A DNA stretch of 64,000 nucleotides from Pseudomonas petrae. GTDB taxonomy: Bacteria; Pseudomonadota; Gammaproteobacteria; Pseudomonadales; Pseudomonadaceae. The stretch lies in the NCBI RefSeq assembly GCF_021728295.1, contig NZ_JAKJXE010000008.1, forward strand, positions 124,001 to 188,000, written 5' to 3'. The position numbers were made by a program, and so were the translations under genes. Below are positions 28,078-37,073 of the stretch, piece after piece. The notes under the pieces are model-generated. The model was not told the origin of the DNA. It saw only the letters and a program-made list of their open reading frames with translations, and did not search any database. Position 1 is the stretch's first letter; every line of letters begins with the position of its first letter.

Positions 28078-28222
28078 AGCTGCAAGCCGCAAGCGTCAAG
28101 CTGCAAGTTACAGCAGCCTGGCGCCGACGCTTGGGTCGTCGCAACATCCTAATGAACAGGCTGCAACTCGTCTGTAAAGCATCACGGATCAGCTTGCAGC
28201 TTGTGGCTTAAAGCTCGCAGCT
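28078..28222. repeat. Imperfect inverted repeat between sucB and lpdG
   Basis: Two 30-bp arms (28078-28107 and 28193-28222) rich in AGCTGCAAGC words match at 24 of 30 positions when one is inverted. They fill nearly all of the 172-bp gap. This is a Pseudomonas-type intergenic repeat that may fold in the mRNA. Confidence 0.75.
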
Positions 28223-28240
28223 AAAGAGGAACTCTTTTCT

Positions 28241-29677
28241 ATGTCCCAGAAATTCGACGTGGTAGTGATTGGCGCTGGCCCTGGCGGCTATGTGGCCGCT
28301 ATCAAGGCCGCGCAGCTCGGTCTCACGACTGCCTGCATCGAGAAGTATCAGGATAAAGAGGGCAAGCTGGCCCTCGGCGGTACCTGCCTGAACGTGGGCT
28401 GCATCCCCTCCAAGGCGCTGCTGGACAGCTCCTGGAAATTCTACGAAGCCAAGAACCAGTTCGGCGTTCACGGTATCTCGCTCAGCGACCTGAAAATGGA
28501 CATTGCTGCGATGATCAGCCGTAAGGCGCAGATCGTCAAAGGCCTGACCGGCGGCGTTGCCAGCCTGTTCAAGGCTAACGGCGTCACTTCCCTGCAAGGC
28601 CACGGCAAGCTGCTGGCCGGCAAGAAAGTCGAGCTGACCAAGCCTGACGGCACCACCGAAGTCATCGAAGCCGAGAACATCATTCTGGCGTCCGGTTCGC
28701 GTCCCATCGACATTCCGCCGGCTCCGGTCAATCAGGTCACCATCGTCGATTCGACAGGCGCCCTGGAATTCCCGGCAGTGCCTGAGCGCCTGTGCGTCAT
28801 TGGCGCCGGTGTTATCGGTCTGGAACTGGGTTCGGTCTGGGCTCGCCTGGGTGCCAAGGTGACGGTTCTCGAAGCGCTGGAGAAATTCCTGCCGGCCGCT
28901 GACGAAGCCGTTGCCAAGGAAGCGCAGAAGACCTTCACCAAGCAGGGTCTGGACATCAAGCTGGGCGCTCGCGTGACCGGTTCCAAGGTCAATGGCGACG
29001 AAGTCGTCGTGACCTACACCGACAAGGACGGCGAGCAGAACATCACCTTCGACCGCGTGATCGTGGCCGTTGGCCGTCGCCCGGTGACCACCGAGCTGCT
29101 GGCTGCCGATAGCGGCGTCGACATCGACGAGCGCGGTTTCATCTTCGTCAACGAGCAGTGCGAGACCAGCGTTCCTGGCGTGTACGCGATCGGTGACGTG
29201 GTTCGTGGTCTGATGCTGGCGCACAAAGCATCCGAAGAAGGCATCATGGTTGTCGAGCGCATCAAGGGTCACAAGACCCAGATGAACTACGACCTGATCC
29301 CGTCGGTTATCTACACTCACCCGGAAATCGCCTGGGTCGGCAAAACCGAGCAGACGCTGAAGGCTGAAGGCGTTGAAGTCAACGTCGGTCAGTTCCCGTT
29401 CGCGGCCAGCGGCCGTGCAATGGCAGCGAATGACACCGGCGGTTTCGTCAAGGTCATCGCTGATGCCAAGACCGACCGTGTACTGGGTGTACACGTCATT
29501 GGCCCTGGCGCTGCAGAGCTGGTACAGCAGGGCGCGATCGGTATGGAGTTCGGCACCAGTGCCGAAGACATCGGCATGATGGTCTTCTCCCACCCGACGC
29601 TGTCCGAAGCGCTGCACGAAGCGGCACTGGCTGTGAATGGCGGCGCCATCCACATCCAGAACAAGAAAAAACGCTGA
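28241..29677 (+). CDS. lpdG: Dihydrolipoyl dehydrogenase E3
   Basis: A 478-residue flavoprotein that reoxidises the lipoyl group of SucB. It has the redox disulfide C49/C54 in GGTCLNVGCIPSK, the FAD motif VVIGAGPGGYVAA, the NAD motif VIGAGVIGLELG, and the C-terminal HPTLSEALHEA with the active-site His-Glu pair. From its place in the suc operon it is the oxoglutarate-complex E3. Confidence 0.97.
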   Translation: MSQKFDVVVIGAGPGGYVAAIKAAQLGLTTACIEKYQDKEGKLALGGTCLNVGCIPSKALLDSSWKFYEAKNQFGVHGISLSDLKMDIAAMISRKAQIVKGLTGGVASLFKANGVTSLQGHGKLLAGKKVELTKPDGTTEVIEAENIILASGSRPIDIPPAPVNQVTIVDSTGALEFPAVPERLCVIGAGVIGLELGSVWARLGAKVTVLEALEKFLPAADEAVAKEAQKTFTKQGLDIKLGARVTGSKVNGDEVVVTYTDKDGEQNITFDRVIVAVGRRPVTTELLAADSGVDIDERGFIFVNEQCETSVPGVYAIGDVVRGLMLAHKASEEGIMVVERIKGHKTQMNYDLIPSVIYTHPEIAWVGKTEQTLKAEGVEVNVGQFPFAASGRAMAANDTGGFVKVIADAKTDRVLGVHVIGPGAAELVQQGAIGMEFGTSAEDIGMMVFSHPTLSEALHEAALAVNGGAIHIQNKKKR

Positions 29678-29685
29678 AAATAACC

Positions 29686-29704
29686 ACGACGGTCCGCCCG
29701 TCGT
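29686..29704 (+). other. Hairpin between lpdG and sucC
   Basis: ACGACGG and CCGTCGT flank a five-base loop directly after lpdG. No T tract follows, so it is more likely an mRNA-stabilising or processing structure than a terminator. The 199-bp gap holds no gene I can support. Confidence 0.35.
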
Positions 29705-29876
29705 AGGTCCTGCTCGCAGGGCTTACCGCGGAAGGTCCGTTGGACTCGAACTCCCGGCAGCGAAGGACAGGCTTGATGCTTGGCTTGCGCTCTCCGGGAG
29801 AAGCGGTCACAGGTGGTGCGGCACGCTTTGACGAGCAGCACCGAATGCGCAGTACCTAACGAAGACGGTAATAAGC

Positions 29877-31043
29877 ATGAATCTTCACGAGTATCAGGGT
29901 AAGCAGCTGTTTGCTGAATACGGCCTGCCAGTATCCAAGGGCTATGCAGTAGACACCCCGGAAGCAGCAGCAGAAGCGTGCGACAAGATCGGCGGAACCG
30001 AGTGGGTTGTCAAAGCCCAGGTTCACGCAGGCGGTCGCGGTAAAGCGGGCGGCGTCAAGCTGGTTCGCAGCAAGGAAGACGCAGCTGCGTTCGCTCAACA
30101 GTGGTTGGGCAAGCGTCTGGTCACTTACCAGACTGATGCCAACGGTCAGCCAGTCACCAAGATCCTGGTTGAATCGTGCACTGACATCGCCAAAGAGCTG
30201 TACCTGGGCGCTGTAGTCGATCGTTCGAGCCGTCGTATCGTGTTCATGGCTTCCACCGAAGGTGGCGTGGACATCGAGAAAATCGCGCACGACACGCCTG
30301 AGAAGATTCTCAAAGCCACCATCGATCCACTGGTTGGCGCTCAGCCATTCCAGGGTCGCGATCTGGCATTCCAGCTGGGTCTGGAAGGCAAGCAGGTCAC
30401 TCAGTTCGCCAAGATCTTCACCGGTCTGGCCAAGCTGTTCCAGGACCATGACCTGGCACTGCTGGAAGTGAACCCGCTGGTGATCAAGGCTGACGGCGAT
30501 CTGCACTGCCTCGACGCCAAGATCAACATCGACGCCAACGCCATGTACCGTCAGCCCAAGCTGAAGGCTTTCCACGACCCATCGCAAGATGACCCACGTG
30601 AAGCCCACGCTGCCAAGTTCGAACTGAACTACGTGGCACTGGAAGGCAACATCGGCTGTATGGTCAACGGTGCTGGTCTGGCCATGGGCACCATGGACAT
30701 CGTCAACCTGCACGGCGGCAAGCCAGCCAACTTCCTCGACGTAGGCGGCGGTGCAACCAAGGAACGCGTTACCGAAGCGTTCAAGATCATCCTGTCCGAC
30801 ACCAACGTCGCAGCAGTACTGGTCAACATCTTCGGCGGCATCGTTCGTTGCGACATGATTGCCGAAGGCATCATTGGCGCCGTGAAAGAAGTCGGCGTGA
30901 AAATCCCGGTTGTTGTTCGCCTTGAAGGCAACAACGCTGAGCTGGGCGCTAAAGTATTGGCAGAAAGCGGCTTGAACATCATCGCAGCTACCAGCCTGAC
31001 CGACGCTGCTCAACAAGTCGTCAAAGCTGCGGAGGGCAAATAA
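29877..31043 (+). CDS. sucC: Succinyl-CoA synthetase beta subunit
   Basis: A 388-residue ADP-forming subunit with an ATP-grasp domain. MNLHEYQGKQLFAEYGLPV, VKAQVHAGGRGKAGGVKL and the C-terminal LVNIFGGIVRCD are diagnostic. It makes ATP (or GTP) while converting succinyl-CoA to succinate. It overlaps sucD by one base (TAATG). Confidence 0.98.
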   Translation: MNLHEYQGKQLFAEYGLPVSKGYAVDTPEAAAEACDKIGGTEWVVKAQVHAGGRGKAGGVKLVRSKEDAAAFAQQWLGKRLVTYQTDANGQPVTKILVESCTDIAKELYLGAVVDRSSRRIVFMASTEGGVDIEKIAHDTPEKILKATIDPLVGAQPFQGRDLAFQLGLEGKQVTQFAKIFTGLAKLFQDHDLALLEVNPLVIKADGDLHCLDAKINIDANAMYRQPKLKAFHDPSQDDPREAHAAKFELNYVALEGNIGCMVNGAGLAMGTMDIVNLHGGKPANFLDVGGGATKERVTEAFKIILSDTNVAAVLVNIFGGIVRCDMIAEGIIGAVKEVGVKIPVVVRLEGNNAELGAKVLAESGLNIIAATSLTDAAQQVVKAAEGK

Positions 31044-31930
31044 TGAGCGTCCTGATCAATAAAGACACCAAGGTTATCTGCCAGGGCTTCACCGGCTCCC
31101 AGGGTACCTTCCACTCCGAGCAAGCCATTGCCTACGGCACCAAAATGGTTGGCGGCGTGACCCCAGGCAAGGGCGGCACCACGCACCTGAACCTGCCAGT
31201 GTTCAACACCGTGTCCGAAGCAGTAGAAAAAACCGGCGCCACCGCTTCGGTCATCTACGTTCCAGCTCCGTTCTGCAAGGATTCCATCCTTGAAGCAGCG
31301 TTCGGCGGCATCAAGCTGATCGTCTGCATCACCGAAGGCATCCCGACCATCGACATGCTCGAAGCCAAGGTCAAGTGCGACGAACTGGGTGTGGTCCTGA
31401 TCGGCCCTAACTGCCCAGGCGTCATCACACCAGGCGAGTGCAAGATCGGCATCATGCCAGGTCACATTCACTTGCCAGGCAAAGTCGGTATCGTGTCGCG
31501 TTCCGGCACCCTGACTTACGAAGCTGTGAAGCAGACCACTGACGCCGGTTTCGGTCAGTCGACTTGCGTCGGTATCGGTGGTGACCCGATCCCGGGTTCG
31601 AACTTCATCGACATCCTGAAGCTGTTCCAGGAAGACCCGCAGACCGAAGCGATCGTCATGATCGGCGAGATCGGCGGTTCGGCTGAAGAAGAAGCGGCTG
31701 CCTACATCAAGGCACACGTGACCAAGCCAGTCGTTTCCTACATCGCGGGTGTGACTGCTCCTCCGGGCAAGCGCATGGGCCATGCGGGCGCGATCATCTC
31801 TGGCGGCAAAGGCACTGCAGACGAGAAATTCGCTGCACTGCAAGACGCAGGCGTCAAAACCGTGCGTTCGCTGGCAGACATCGGCAAAGCCCTGGCTGAG
31901 CTGACCGGTTGGGAAGTGAAGAAGGCTTAA
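31043..31930 (+). CDS. sucD: Succinyl-CoA synthetase alpha subunit
   Basis: A 295-residue CoA-binding subunit with the phosphohistidine H247 in KRMGHAGAIISGG and the CoA segment QGFTGSQGTFH. It is the last gene of the TCA cluster and is closed by a strong terminator 30 bp downstream. Confidence 0.98.
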   Translation: MSVLINKDTKVICQGFTGSQGTFHSEQAIAYGTKMVGGVTPGKGGTTHLNLPVFNTVSEAVEKTGATASVIYVPAPFCKDSILEAAFGGIKLIVCITEGIPTIDMLEAKVKCDELGVVLIGPNCPGVITPGECKIGIMPGHIHLPGKVGIVSRSGTLTYEAVKQTTDAGFGQSTCVGIGGDPIPGSNFIDILKLFQEDPQTEAIVMIGEIGGSAEEEAAAYIKAHVTKPVVSYIAGVTAPPGKRMGHAGAIISGGKGTADEKFAALQDAGVKTVRSLADIGKALAELTGWEVKKA

Positions 31931-31959
31931 TCGCCCTCGTCTCACTGCCTGATCAACAG

Positions 31960-31981
31960 AAGCCACCTTCGGGTGGCTTTT
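31960..31981 (+). terminator. Terminator after sucD
   Basis: AAGCCACC, loop TTCG, GGTGGCTT followed by TT. This is a stable UUCG-type hairpin ending the suc operon. Confidence 0.9.
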
Positions 31982-32242
31982 GCGTTTCTGGCGTTTCGAT
32001 TTGCCTGATGCCCGGCCGCGATTCTGTAAGACATTTCTGATATGCGACACGAACATGCATTCAGCGGTCGCAGCGCCCTGTATCGGTGCGCCAAATAGGG
32101 TAGGCTAGCCGCCGTTTTGTGCAGTCGGCTCCCACAAGGAGCGGCGGCACGCTCAGGGTCTGTCTTAAAAGGGCGGGCAGCATTTCCCCCACCCTCAGGG
32201 AAATCCTCTTCTTAATTCCGATTCAGCAGTGTGGTTTCCTTA
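31982..32242 (+). other. Leader region of brnQ, no gene seen
   Basis: The gap contains an AT-poor stretch with GGGTAGGCTAGCCGCC and a complementary GGCGGC, so the brnQ leader may be structured. No coding region or known riboswitch was recognised. Confidence 0.4.
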
Positions 32243-33556
32243 ATGAAAGTGTTGAAAGGCCAGGACATTCTGGCACTGGGTTTCATGACGTTTGCGCTGT
32301 TCGTAGGCGCTGGCAATATCATCTTCCCCCCGATCGTAGGCCTCCAGGCCGGCCCCAACGTATGGATGGCCGCCCTGGGCTTTCTGGTCACGGCGGTCGG
32401 CCTTCCGGTGGTGACCGTGATTGCGCTCGCCAAGGTCGGCGGCGCGATGGACGCGTTGAGCAGTCCGATCGGCAAGGTCGCCGGCACCCTTCTCGCCGCC
32501 GTCTGCTACTTGTCCGTGGGTCCGCTGTTCGCCACGCCGCGCACAGCGACGGTGTCGTTTGAAGTCGGTCTGGCGCCGCTGACCGGTGAAAGCCCGCTCG
32601 CGCTGTTTCTCTATAGCCTGGTTTATTTCGTGCTGGTGTTCTGGATCTCCCTTTACCCGGGTCGATTGCTCGACACCGTGGGCCGGTTCCTCGCGCCGCT
32701 GAAGATCATCGCCCTGGCCATCCTCGGGATCGCCGCGTTTGTCCTGCCAGCGGGTGAGGTCGGTATCGCAGAACCTGCCTACGTCGCGGCGCCGTTTTCC
32801 CAAGGGTTCATCAACGGTTACCTGACCATGGACACCCTGGGCGCGCTGGTTTTCGGCATCGTCATCGTCAACGCGATTCGCTCCCGCGGTGTCGAGTCGC
32901 CTCGGTTGATCACTCGCTACGCCATCATCGCCGGCCTGATCGCCGGTGTCGGTCTGGCGCTGGTCTACATCAGCCTGTTCCGTCTGGGCTCGGACAGCCA
33001 TGCCGTTGCCGCCGGTGCAACCAATGGCGCCGCCGTGTTGCACGCCTACGTCCAGCACACCTTCGGCACCTTGGGCAGCAGCTTCCTCGCCGTGCTGATC
33101 TCGCTGGCCTGCCTGGTGACCGCGGTTGGCCTGACCTGCGCCTGCGCCGAATACTTCAGCCGTGTTCTGCCGCTGTCCTACAAGACGCTGGTGATCCTGC
33201 TGGCGGCGTTTTCGCTGCTGGTGTCCAACCTGGGCCTGACCAAGCTGATCCAGTTCTCGATCCCGGTGCTGACCGCCATCTACCCGCCGTGCATTGCACT
33301 GGTGACGTTGAGCTTCTGCAAGGATTTCTGGCATGAGCAGGGGCGGATCGTCGCGCCGGTCATGGCGGTGGCGTTCCTGATCGGTGCGGTGGACGCGGTC
33401 AAGGGGTCTGCGCTGGGTGTGTACCTGCCGGATTCGCTGGCTCACCTGCCGTTGAGCGAGCAAGGCCTGGCCTGGCTGACCCCGTCGCTGATCACGCTGT
33501 TCGTCGCGTTCGTGGTGGATCGCATGCTGGGCAAGCGCAGCGAAGCGCTGGCCTGA
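32243..33556 (+). CDS. brnQ: Branched-chain amino acid carrier (LIVCS family)
   Basis: A 437-residue, 12-helix Na+/H+ symporter for Leu, Ile and Val. It shows LALGFMTFALFVGAGNIIFPP at the N-terminus and GPLFATPRTATVSFE, both LIVCS signatures. The chosen start MKVLKGQDILAL matches family N-termini. A GTG four codons earlier is the alternative. It lies directly downstream of sucCD, as in PAO1 (braB). Confidence 0.94.
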   Translation: MKVLKGQDILALGFMTFALFVGAGNIIFPPIVGLQAGPNVWMAALGFLVTAVGLPVVTVIALAKVGGAMDALSSPIGKVAGTLLAAVCYLSVGPLFATPRTATVSFEVGLAPLTGESPLALFLYSLVYFVLVFWISLYPGRLLDTVGRFLAPLKIIALAILGIAAFVLPAGEVGIAEPAYVAAPFSQGFINGYLTMDTLGALVFGIVIVNAIRSRGVESPRLITRYAIIAGLIAGVGLALVYISLFRLGSDSHAVAAGATNGAAVLHAYVQHTFGTLGSSFLAVLISLACLVTAVGLTCACAEYFSRVLPLSYKTLVILLAAFSLLVSNLGLTKLIQFSIPVLTAIYPPCIALVTLSFCKDFWHEQGRIVAPVMAVAFLIGAVDAVKGSALGVYLPDSLAHLPLSEQGLAWLTPSLITLFVAFVVDRMLGKRSEALA

Positions 33557-33626
33557 GGGGGGAGGTCGGCGCGCCGTGAGATCACTGCGCCGATCATTCT
33601 GAAGCAGAACTGATTTTTTGATACAC

Positions 33627-33661
33627 AAAGCAAAGCCCGCTAAATGCGGGCTTTGCTTTTT
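33627..33661. terminator. Bidirectional terminator between brnQ and the small lipoprotein gene
   Basis: A perfect 14-bp stem AAAGCAAAGCCCGC / GCGGGCTTTGCTTT with loop TAAAT and flanking T and A tracts serves both convergent genes. Confidence 0.95.
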
Positions 33662-33675
33662 GAAACTCTGGAAAC

Positions 33676-33927
33676 TTACTGCTTAGTTGCAGGTGCTGCC
33701 TGGTTCGCTTCTTTAGCGCGCTCTTGAGCGGCTTCAGCGTTCTTTTGAGCGGCTTCCTGACTTTCTTTGGCAGCGTCGTTCACTTTGTCTTGCGCTTTTT
33801 GCATCGATTCTTGCGACTGCTCGGCAGCCTTGTTTGCATCTTGCTGTTTATCTTCGGATTTTTTGTCACAGGCGGCGAGGCCCAGAGTGGCAGAAAGCAT
33901 GAGGGCAATAGCTAAAGATTTACGCAT
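33676..33927 (-). CDS. Small stress-type lipoprotein
   Basis: An 83-residue protein with a lipoprotein leader (MRKSLAIALMLSATLGLAACDKK, Cys at residue 20) followed by an Ala/Lys/Glu/Gln-rich helix likely to form a coiled coil. AAGGAG lies eight bases before the ATG. Upstream is a sigma-E/AlgU-like promoter, and AlgU controls several such lipoproteins. The product probably resides in the outer membrane. The function is unknown. Confidence 0.88.
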   Translation of the reverse strand: MRKSLAIALMLSATLGLAACDKKSEDKQQDANKAAEQSQESMQKAQDKVNDAAKESQEAAQKNAEAAQERAKEANQAAPATKQ

Positions 33928-33960
33928 GGGGTGTTTCTCCTTATTGGTCATCAACGTGCC

Positions 33961-33989
33961 TTCGAGCATTCGGTTATAAAGTTAGTTCC
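33961..33989 (-). promoter_or_regulatory. AlgU (sigma-22)-like promoter of the lipoprotein gene
   Basis: Minus strand GGAACTA (33989-33983), a 17-bp spacer and TCGAA (33965-33961) resemble the extracytoplasmic-stress pattern GAACTT-N16/17-TCNGA/TCNAA. The position allows a leader of about 28 nt before the AAGGAG site. Confidence 0.5.
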
Positions 33990-34031
33990 ATGTTCCGGCG
34001 GGATAAATACATAAGCGTCTCAGCGGTGTAA

Positions 34032-34052
34032 CACCTCAGCCGGGCTGAGGTG
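34032..34052. promoter_or_regulatory. 21-bp perfect palindrome between the lipoprotein gene and htpG
   Basis: CACCTCAGCC-G-GGCTGAGGTG. It lies between divergent promoters and has no T tract, so an operator is more likely than a terminator. The ligand is unknown. Confidence 0.5.
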
Positions 34053-34143
34053 GTTAATCGTTTATCTGCCGTCGTCAGATCAACAGATCGGCGGCTTGAA
34101 GATTTTCCGAGGTGAAGATTCTTCACCGGCAGCACGCCTGTCC

Positions 34144-34171
34144 CTTGAAATCGTCTCCCCAGCCCCCACCT
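34144..34171 (+). promoter_or_regulatory. Heat-shock (sigma-32) promoter of htpG
   Basis: CTTGAAA (34144-34150), a 13-bp spacer and CCCCACCT (34164-34171) match the RpoH pattern CTTGAAA-N12-16-CCCCATNT with one change. It sits about 80 bp before htpG. Confidence 0.7.
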
Positions 34172-34255
34172 TGTTGACAACGCGTTGCTCGGAGCCGCCC
34201 TCGGCGTTTCGCGCAGCTACCCCTATTTGTGTGGACTAATTGGAGTTTGATGACC

Positions 34256-36160
34256 ATGAGTGTGGAAACTCAAAAGGAAACCCTGGGCTTCCAGACCGAG
34301 GTGAAGCAGCTGCTGCACCTCATGATCCATTCGCTGTACTCGAACAAGGAAATTTTCCTTCGCGAGCTGATCTCCAACGCGTCCGACGCGGTGGACAAGC
34401 TGCGCTTCGAGGCACTGTCCAAGCCTGAGCTGCTGGAAGGCGGCGCCGAGCTGAAGATCCGTGTCAGCTACGACAAGGACGCCAAGACCGTCACCCTGGA
34501 AGACAACGGCATCGGCATGAGCCGCGAAGATGTCATCACTCACCTGGGCACCATCGCCAAGTCCGGCACGGCCGACTTCATGAAGAACCTGTCCGGTGAT
34601 CAGAAGAAAGATTCCCACCTGATCGGTCAGTTCGGCGTCGGTTTCTACTCCGCGTTCATCGTTGCCGATCAGGTCGAAGTGTTCACCCGTCGCGCCGGCT
34701 TGCCCGCCAGCGAAGGTGTGCACTGGTCCTCGAAGGGCGAGGGCGAGTTCGAAGTCGCTACCCTTGAGAAAGCCGATCGCGGTACGCGCATCGTGCTGCA
34801 CCTCAAGAGCGCCGAAGACGAGTTCGCTGACGGCTATCGTCTGCGCAACATCATCAAGAAGTATTCCGACCACATCGGCCTGCCGATCGAGCTGCCGAAA
34901 GAACAAGCGCCGGTCGAAGGTGATGCCGAGCCGGTTGAAGAGTGGGAAACCGTCAACCGCGCCAGCGCGCTGTGGACCCGTCCGCGTACAGAGGTCAAGG
35001 ACGAGGAATACCAGGAGTTCTACAAGCACATCGCCCACGATTTCGAAAACCCGTTGAGCTGGAGCCACAACAAGGTTGAAGGCAAGCTGGAATACAGTTC
35101 GCTGCTGTACGTGCCGGCCCGCGCGCCGTTCGATCTGTATCAGCGCGAAGCACCACGCGGCCTCAAGCTGTACGTGCAGCGCGTGTTCGTCATGGACCAG
35201 GCCGAATCGTTCCTGCCGCTGTACCTGCGCTTCATCAAGGGCGTGGTCGATTCCAACGACCTGTCGCTGAACGTATCCCGTGAAATCCTGCAGAAAGACC
35301 CGATCATCGATTCGATGAAGTCCGCGCTGACCAAGCGCGTGCTGGACATGCTGGAGAAGCTGGCGAAAAACCAGCCGGAAGAATACAAGGGCTTCTGGAA
35401 AAACTTCGGTCAGGTGCTGAAAGAAGGCCCGGCCGAAGACTTCGCCAACAAGGAAAAGATCGGCGGTCTCCTGCGCTTCGCATCGACCTCCGACGACAGC
35501 GGCGAGCAGAGTGTTTCGTTGGCCGACTATCTGTCGCGCGCCAAGGAAGGTCAGGACAAGATCTACTTCCTCACCGGCGAAAGCCACGCGCAGGTCAAGA
35601 ACAGCCCGCACCTCGAAGTCTTCCGCAAGAAAGGCATTGAAGTGCTGCTGCTGACCGACCGTATCGACGAGTGGCTGATGAGCTACCTGAGCGACTTCGA
35701 CGGCAAGGGTTTTGTCGACGTGGCGCGCGGTGATCTGGACCTGGGCAAGCTTGATTCCGAAGAGGACAAGAAGGCCCAGGAAGAAGTCGCCAAGGACAAG
35801 GAAGGCCTGATCGAGCGCCTGAAAACGGCGCTGGGCGATGCCGTCAGTGAAGTGCGAGTTTCCCACCGTCTGACCGATTCGCCTGCGATTCTGGCGATTG
35901 GCGAGCAGGACCTGGGTCTGCAGATGCGTCAGATCCTGGAAGCGAGCGGTCAGAAGGTGCCGGACTCCAAGCCGATCTTCGAATTCAACCCGTCGCACCC
36001 ACTGATCGGCAAGCTGGACAACGAGCAGAATGAAGACCGCTTCGGTGATCTGTCGCACATCCTGTTCGACCAGGCTGCGCTGGCGGCCGGTGACAGCTTG
36101 AAAGATCCGGCTGCCTACGTGCGCCGTTTGAACAAGTTGTTGGTCGAGCTCTCGGTTTAA
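34256..36160 (+). CDS. htpG: Molecular chaperone HtpG (Hsp90)
   Basis: The 634-residue cytosolic Hsp90 ATPase. The GHKL ATP site is visible in LISNASDAVDKLR, LEDNGIGMSREDV and GQFGVGFYSAFIVAD. The middle domain has SLNVSREILQ. The ATG giving MSVETQKETLGFQ yields the normal Pseudomonas length. An in-frame ATG two codons earlier (34250) is closer to the GGAG and possible. A heat-shock promoter precedes it. Confidence 0.98.
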   Translation: MSVETQKETLGFQTEVKQLLHLMIHSLYSNKEIFLRELISNASDAVDKLRFEALSKPELLEGGAELKIRVSYDKDAKTVTLEDNGIGMSREDVITHLGTIAKSGTADFMKNLSGDQKKDSHLIGQFGVGFYSAFIVADQVEVFTRRAGLPASEGVHWSSKGEGEFEVATLEKADRGTRIVLHLKSAEDEFADGYRLRNIIKKYSDHIGLPIELPKEQAPVEGDAEPVEEWETVNRASALWTRPRTEVKDEEYQEFYKHIAHDFENPLSWSHNKVEGKLEYSSLLYVPARAPFDLYQREAPRGLKLYVQRVFVMDQAESFLPLYLRFIKGVVDSNDLSLNVSREILQKDPIIDSMKSALTKRVLDMLEKLAKNQPEEYKGFWKNFGQVLKEGPAEDFANKEKIGGLLRFASTSDDSGEQSVSLADYLSRAKEGQDKIYFLTGESHAQVKNSPHLEVFRKKGIEVLLLTDRIDEWLMSYLSDFDGKGFVDVARGDLDLGKLDSEEDKKAQEEVAKDKEGLIERLKTALGDAVSEVRVSHRLTDSPAILAIGEQDLGLQMRQILEASGQKVPDSKPIFEFNPSHPLIGKLDNEQNEDRFGDLSHILFDQAALAAGDSLKDPAAYVRRLNKLLVELSV

Positions 36161-36177
36161 CATCCGCGTCACGGCAG

Positions 36178-36197
36178 AACCCGCTCCGGCGGGTTTT
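36178..36197 (+). terminator. Terminator after htpG
   Basis: AACCCGC, loop TCCG, GCGGGTT followed by TT. Confidence 0.85.
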
Positions 36198-36238
36198 GTC
36201 ATTTAATCTCCCTCCATCCTTATCAGCAGGAGTTCGCT

Positions 36239-36964
36239 ATGAGCAATGTGACCGTGCAGTCCGTCGTGTATGAAATCGACGGCGTGAGCTACGAGAGTCG
36301 TCTGGCCTTCAGCGAAGGCGGTCAGGCCGCACCGGGTCTGGTGATGGCGCCTAACTGGATGGGTGTGAGCGTAGACGCCGAGCAGATTGCCAAGGATGTG
36401 GCGGAGAAGGGCTATGTGGTGTTGCTGGCGGATCTCTATGGCCAGCACGTGCGCCCGTCCAATGGCGATGAAGCGGCGGCTGCCATGATGCCGTTGAAGA
36501 ATGATCGTGTGCTGTTGAACAAGCGCATGAAGGCCGCACTGGATCACCTGACCACGCAGACTATAGCCACCGTCGACACGTCCCGGCTGGCGGCGTTTGG
36601 CTTCTGCTTTGGCGGTTGCTGCGCACTGGAACTGGCGCGCACCGGTGCGCCGTTGAAGGCTGCGGTGTCCTTTCACGGTACGCTCGACACGCCGAACCCG
36701 GCTGACGCCAACAACATCAAGGGCAAAGTGCTGGTGATGCACGGCGCGTCCGATCCTCTGGTGCCGAAAGAGCAACTGCCGGCGTTCGAAGCCGAGATGA
36801 ACGCTGCCAACGTCGACTGGCAACTGCTGAGCTACGGCGGGGCGTTCCATTCGTTCACCGACCCGCACGCGAACAACCCGGGCGTACAGATGTACAACCC
36901 GACCGTTTCGAAGCGCGCGTTTACCTCGATGCACAACCTGCTGGACGAGGTGTTTGCGGGTTGA
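36239..36964 (+). CDS. Dienelactone hydrolase family protein
   Basis: A 241-residue alpha/beta hydrolase with the DLH-type nucleophile elbow GFCFGGCC (Cys123), Asp in GASDPLVPKEQ and His in GAFHSFTDPHA. The ATG has CAGGAG six bases upstream. These enzymes open lactones or cleave related esters. The true substrate is unknown and no ring-cleavage pathway is adjacent, so it may be a general hydrolase. Confidence 0.92.
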   Translation: MSNVTVQSVVYEIDGVSYESRLAFSEGGQAAPGLVMAPNWMGVSVDAEQIAKDVAEKGYVVLLADLYGQHVRPSNGDEAAAAMMPLKNDRVLLNKRMKAALDHLTTQTIATVDTSRLAAFGFCFGGCCALELARTGAPLKAAVSFHGTLDTPNPADANNIKGKVLVMHGASDPLVPKEQLPAFEAEMNAANVDWQLLSYGGAFHSFTDPHANNPGVQMYNPTVSKRAFTSMHNLLDEVFAG

Positions 36965-37073
36965 TCAGCTGAAGCAGGTGGCTGCTGACTCGCTTGGACT
37001 TCCACTGTCAGCAGTTGCCTCGCCTGAAAGCTTCGCCAGCAAGCGGGCTCCTACAGAGTATGTGACCGAGCGG

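Noticed and set aside
29742..29754. A tRNA T-arm-like string on the minus strand (GGAGTTCGAGTCC)
   Set aside because: The bases that should form the T stem do not pair, and no acceptor, D or anticodon arms surround it.
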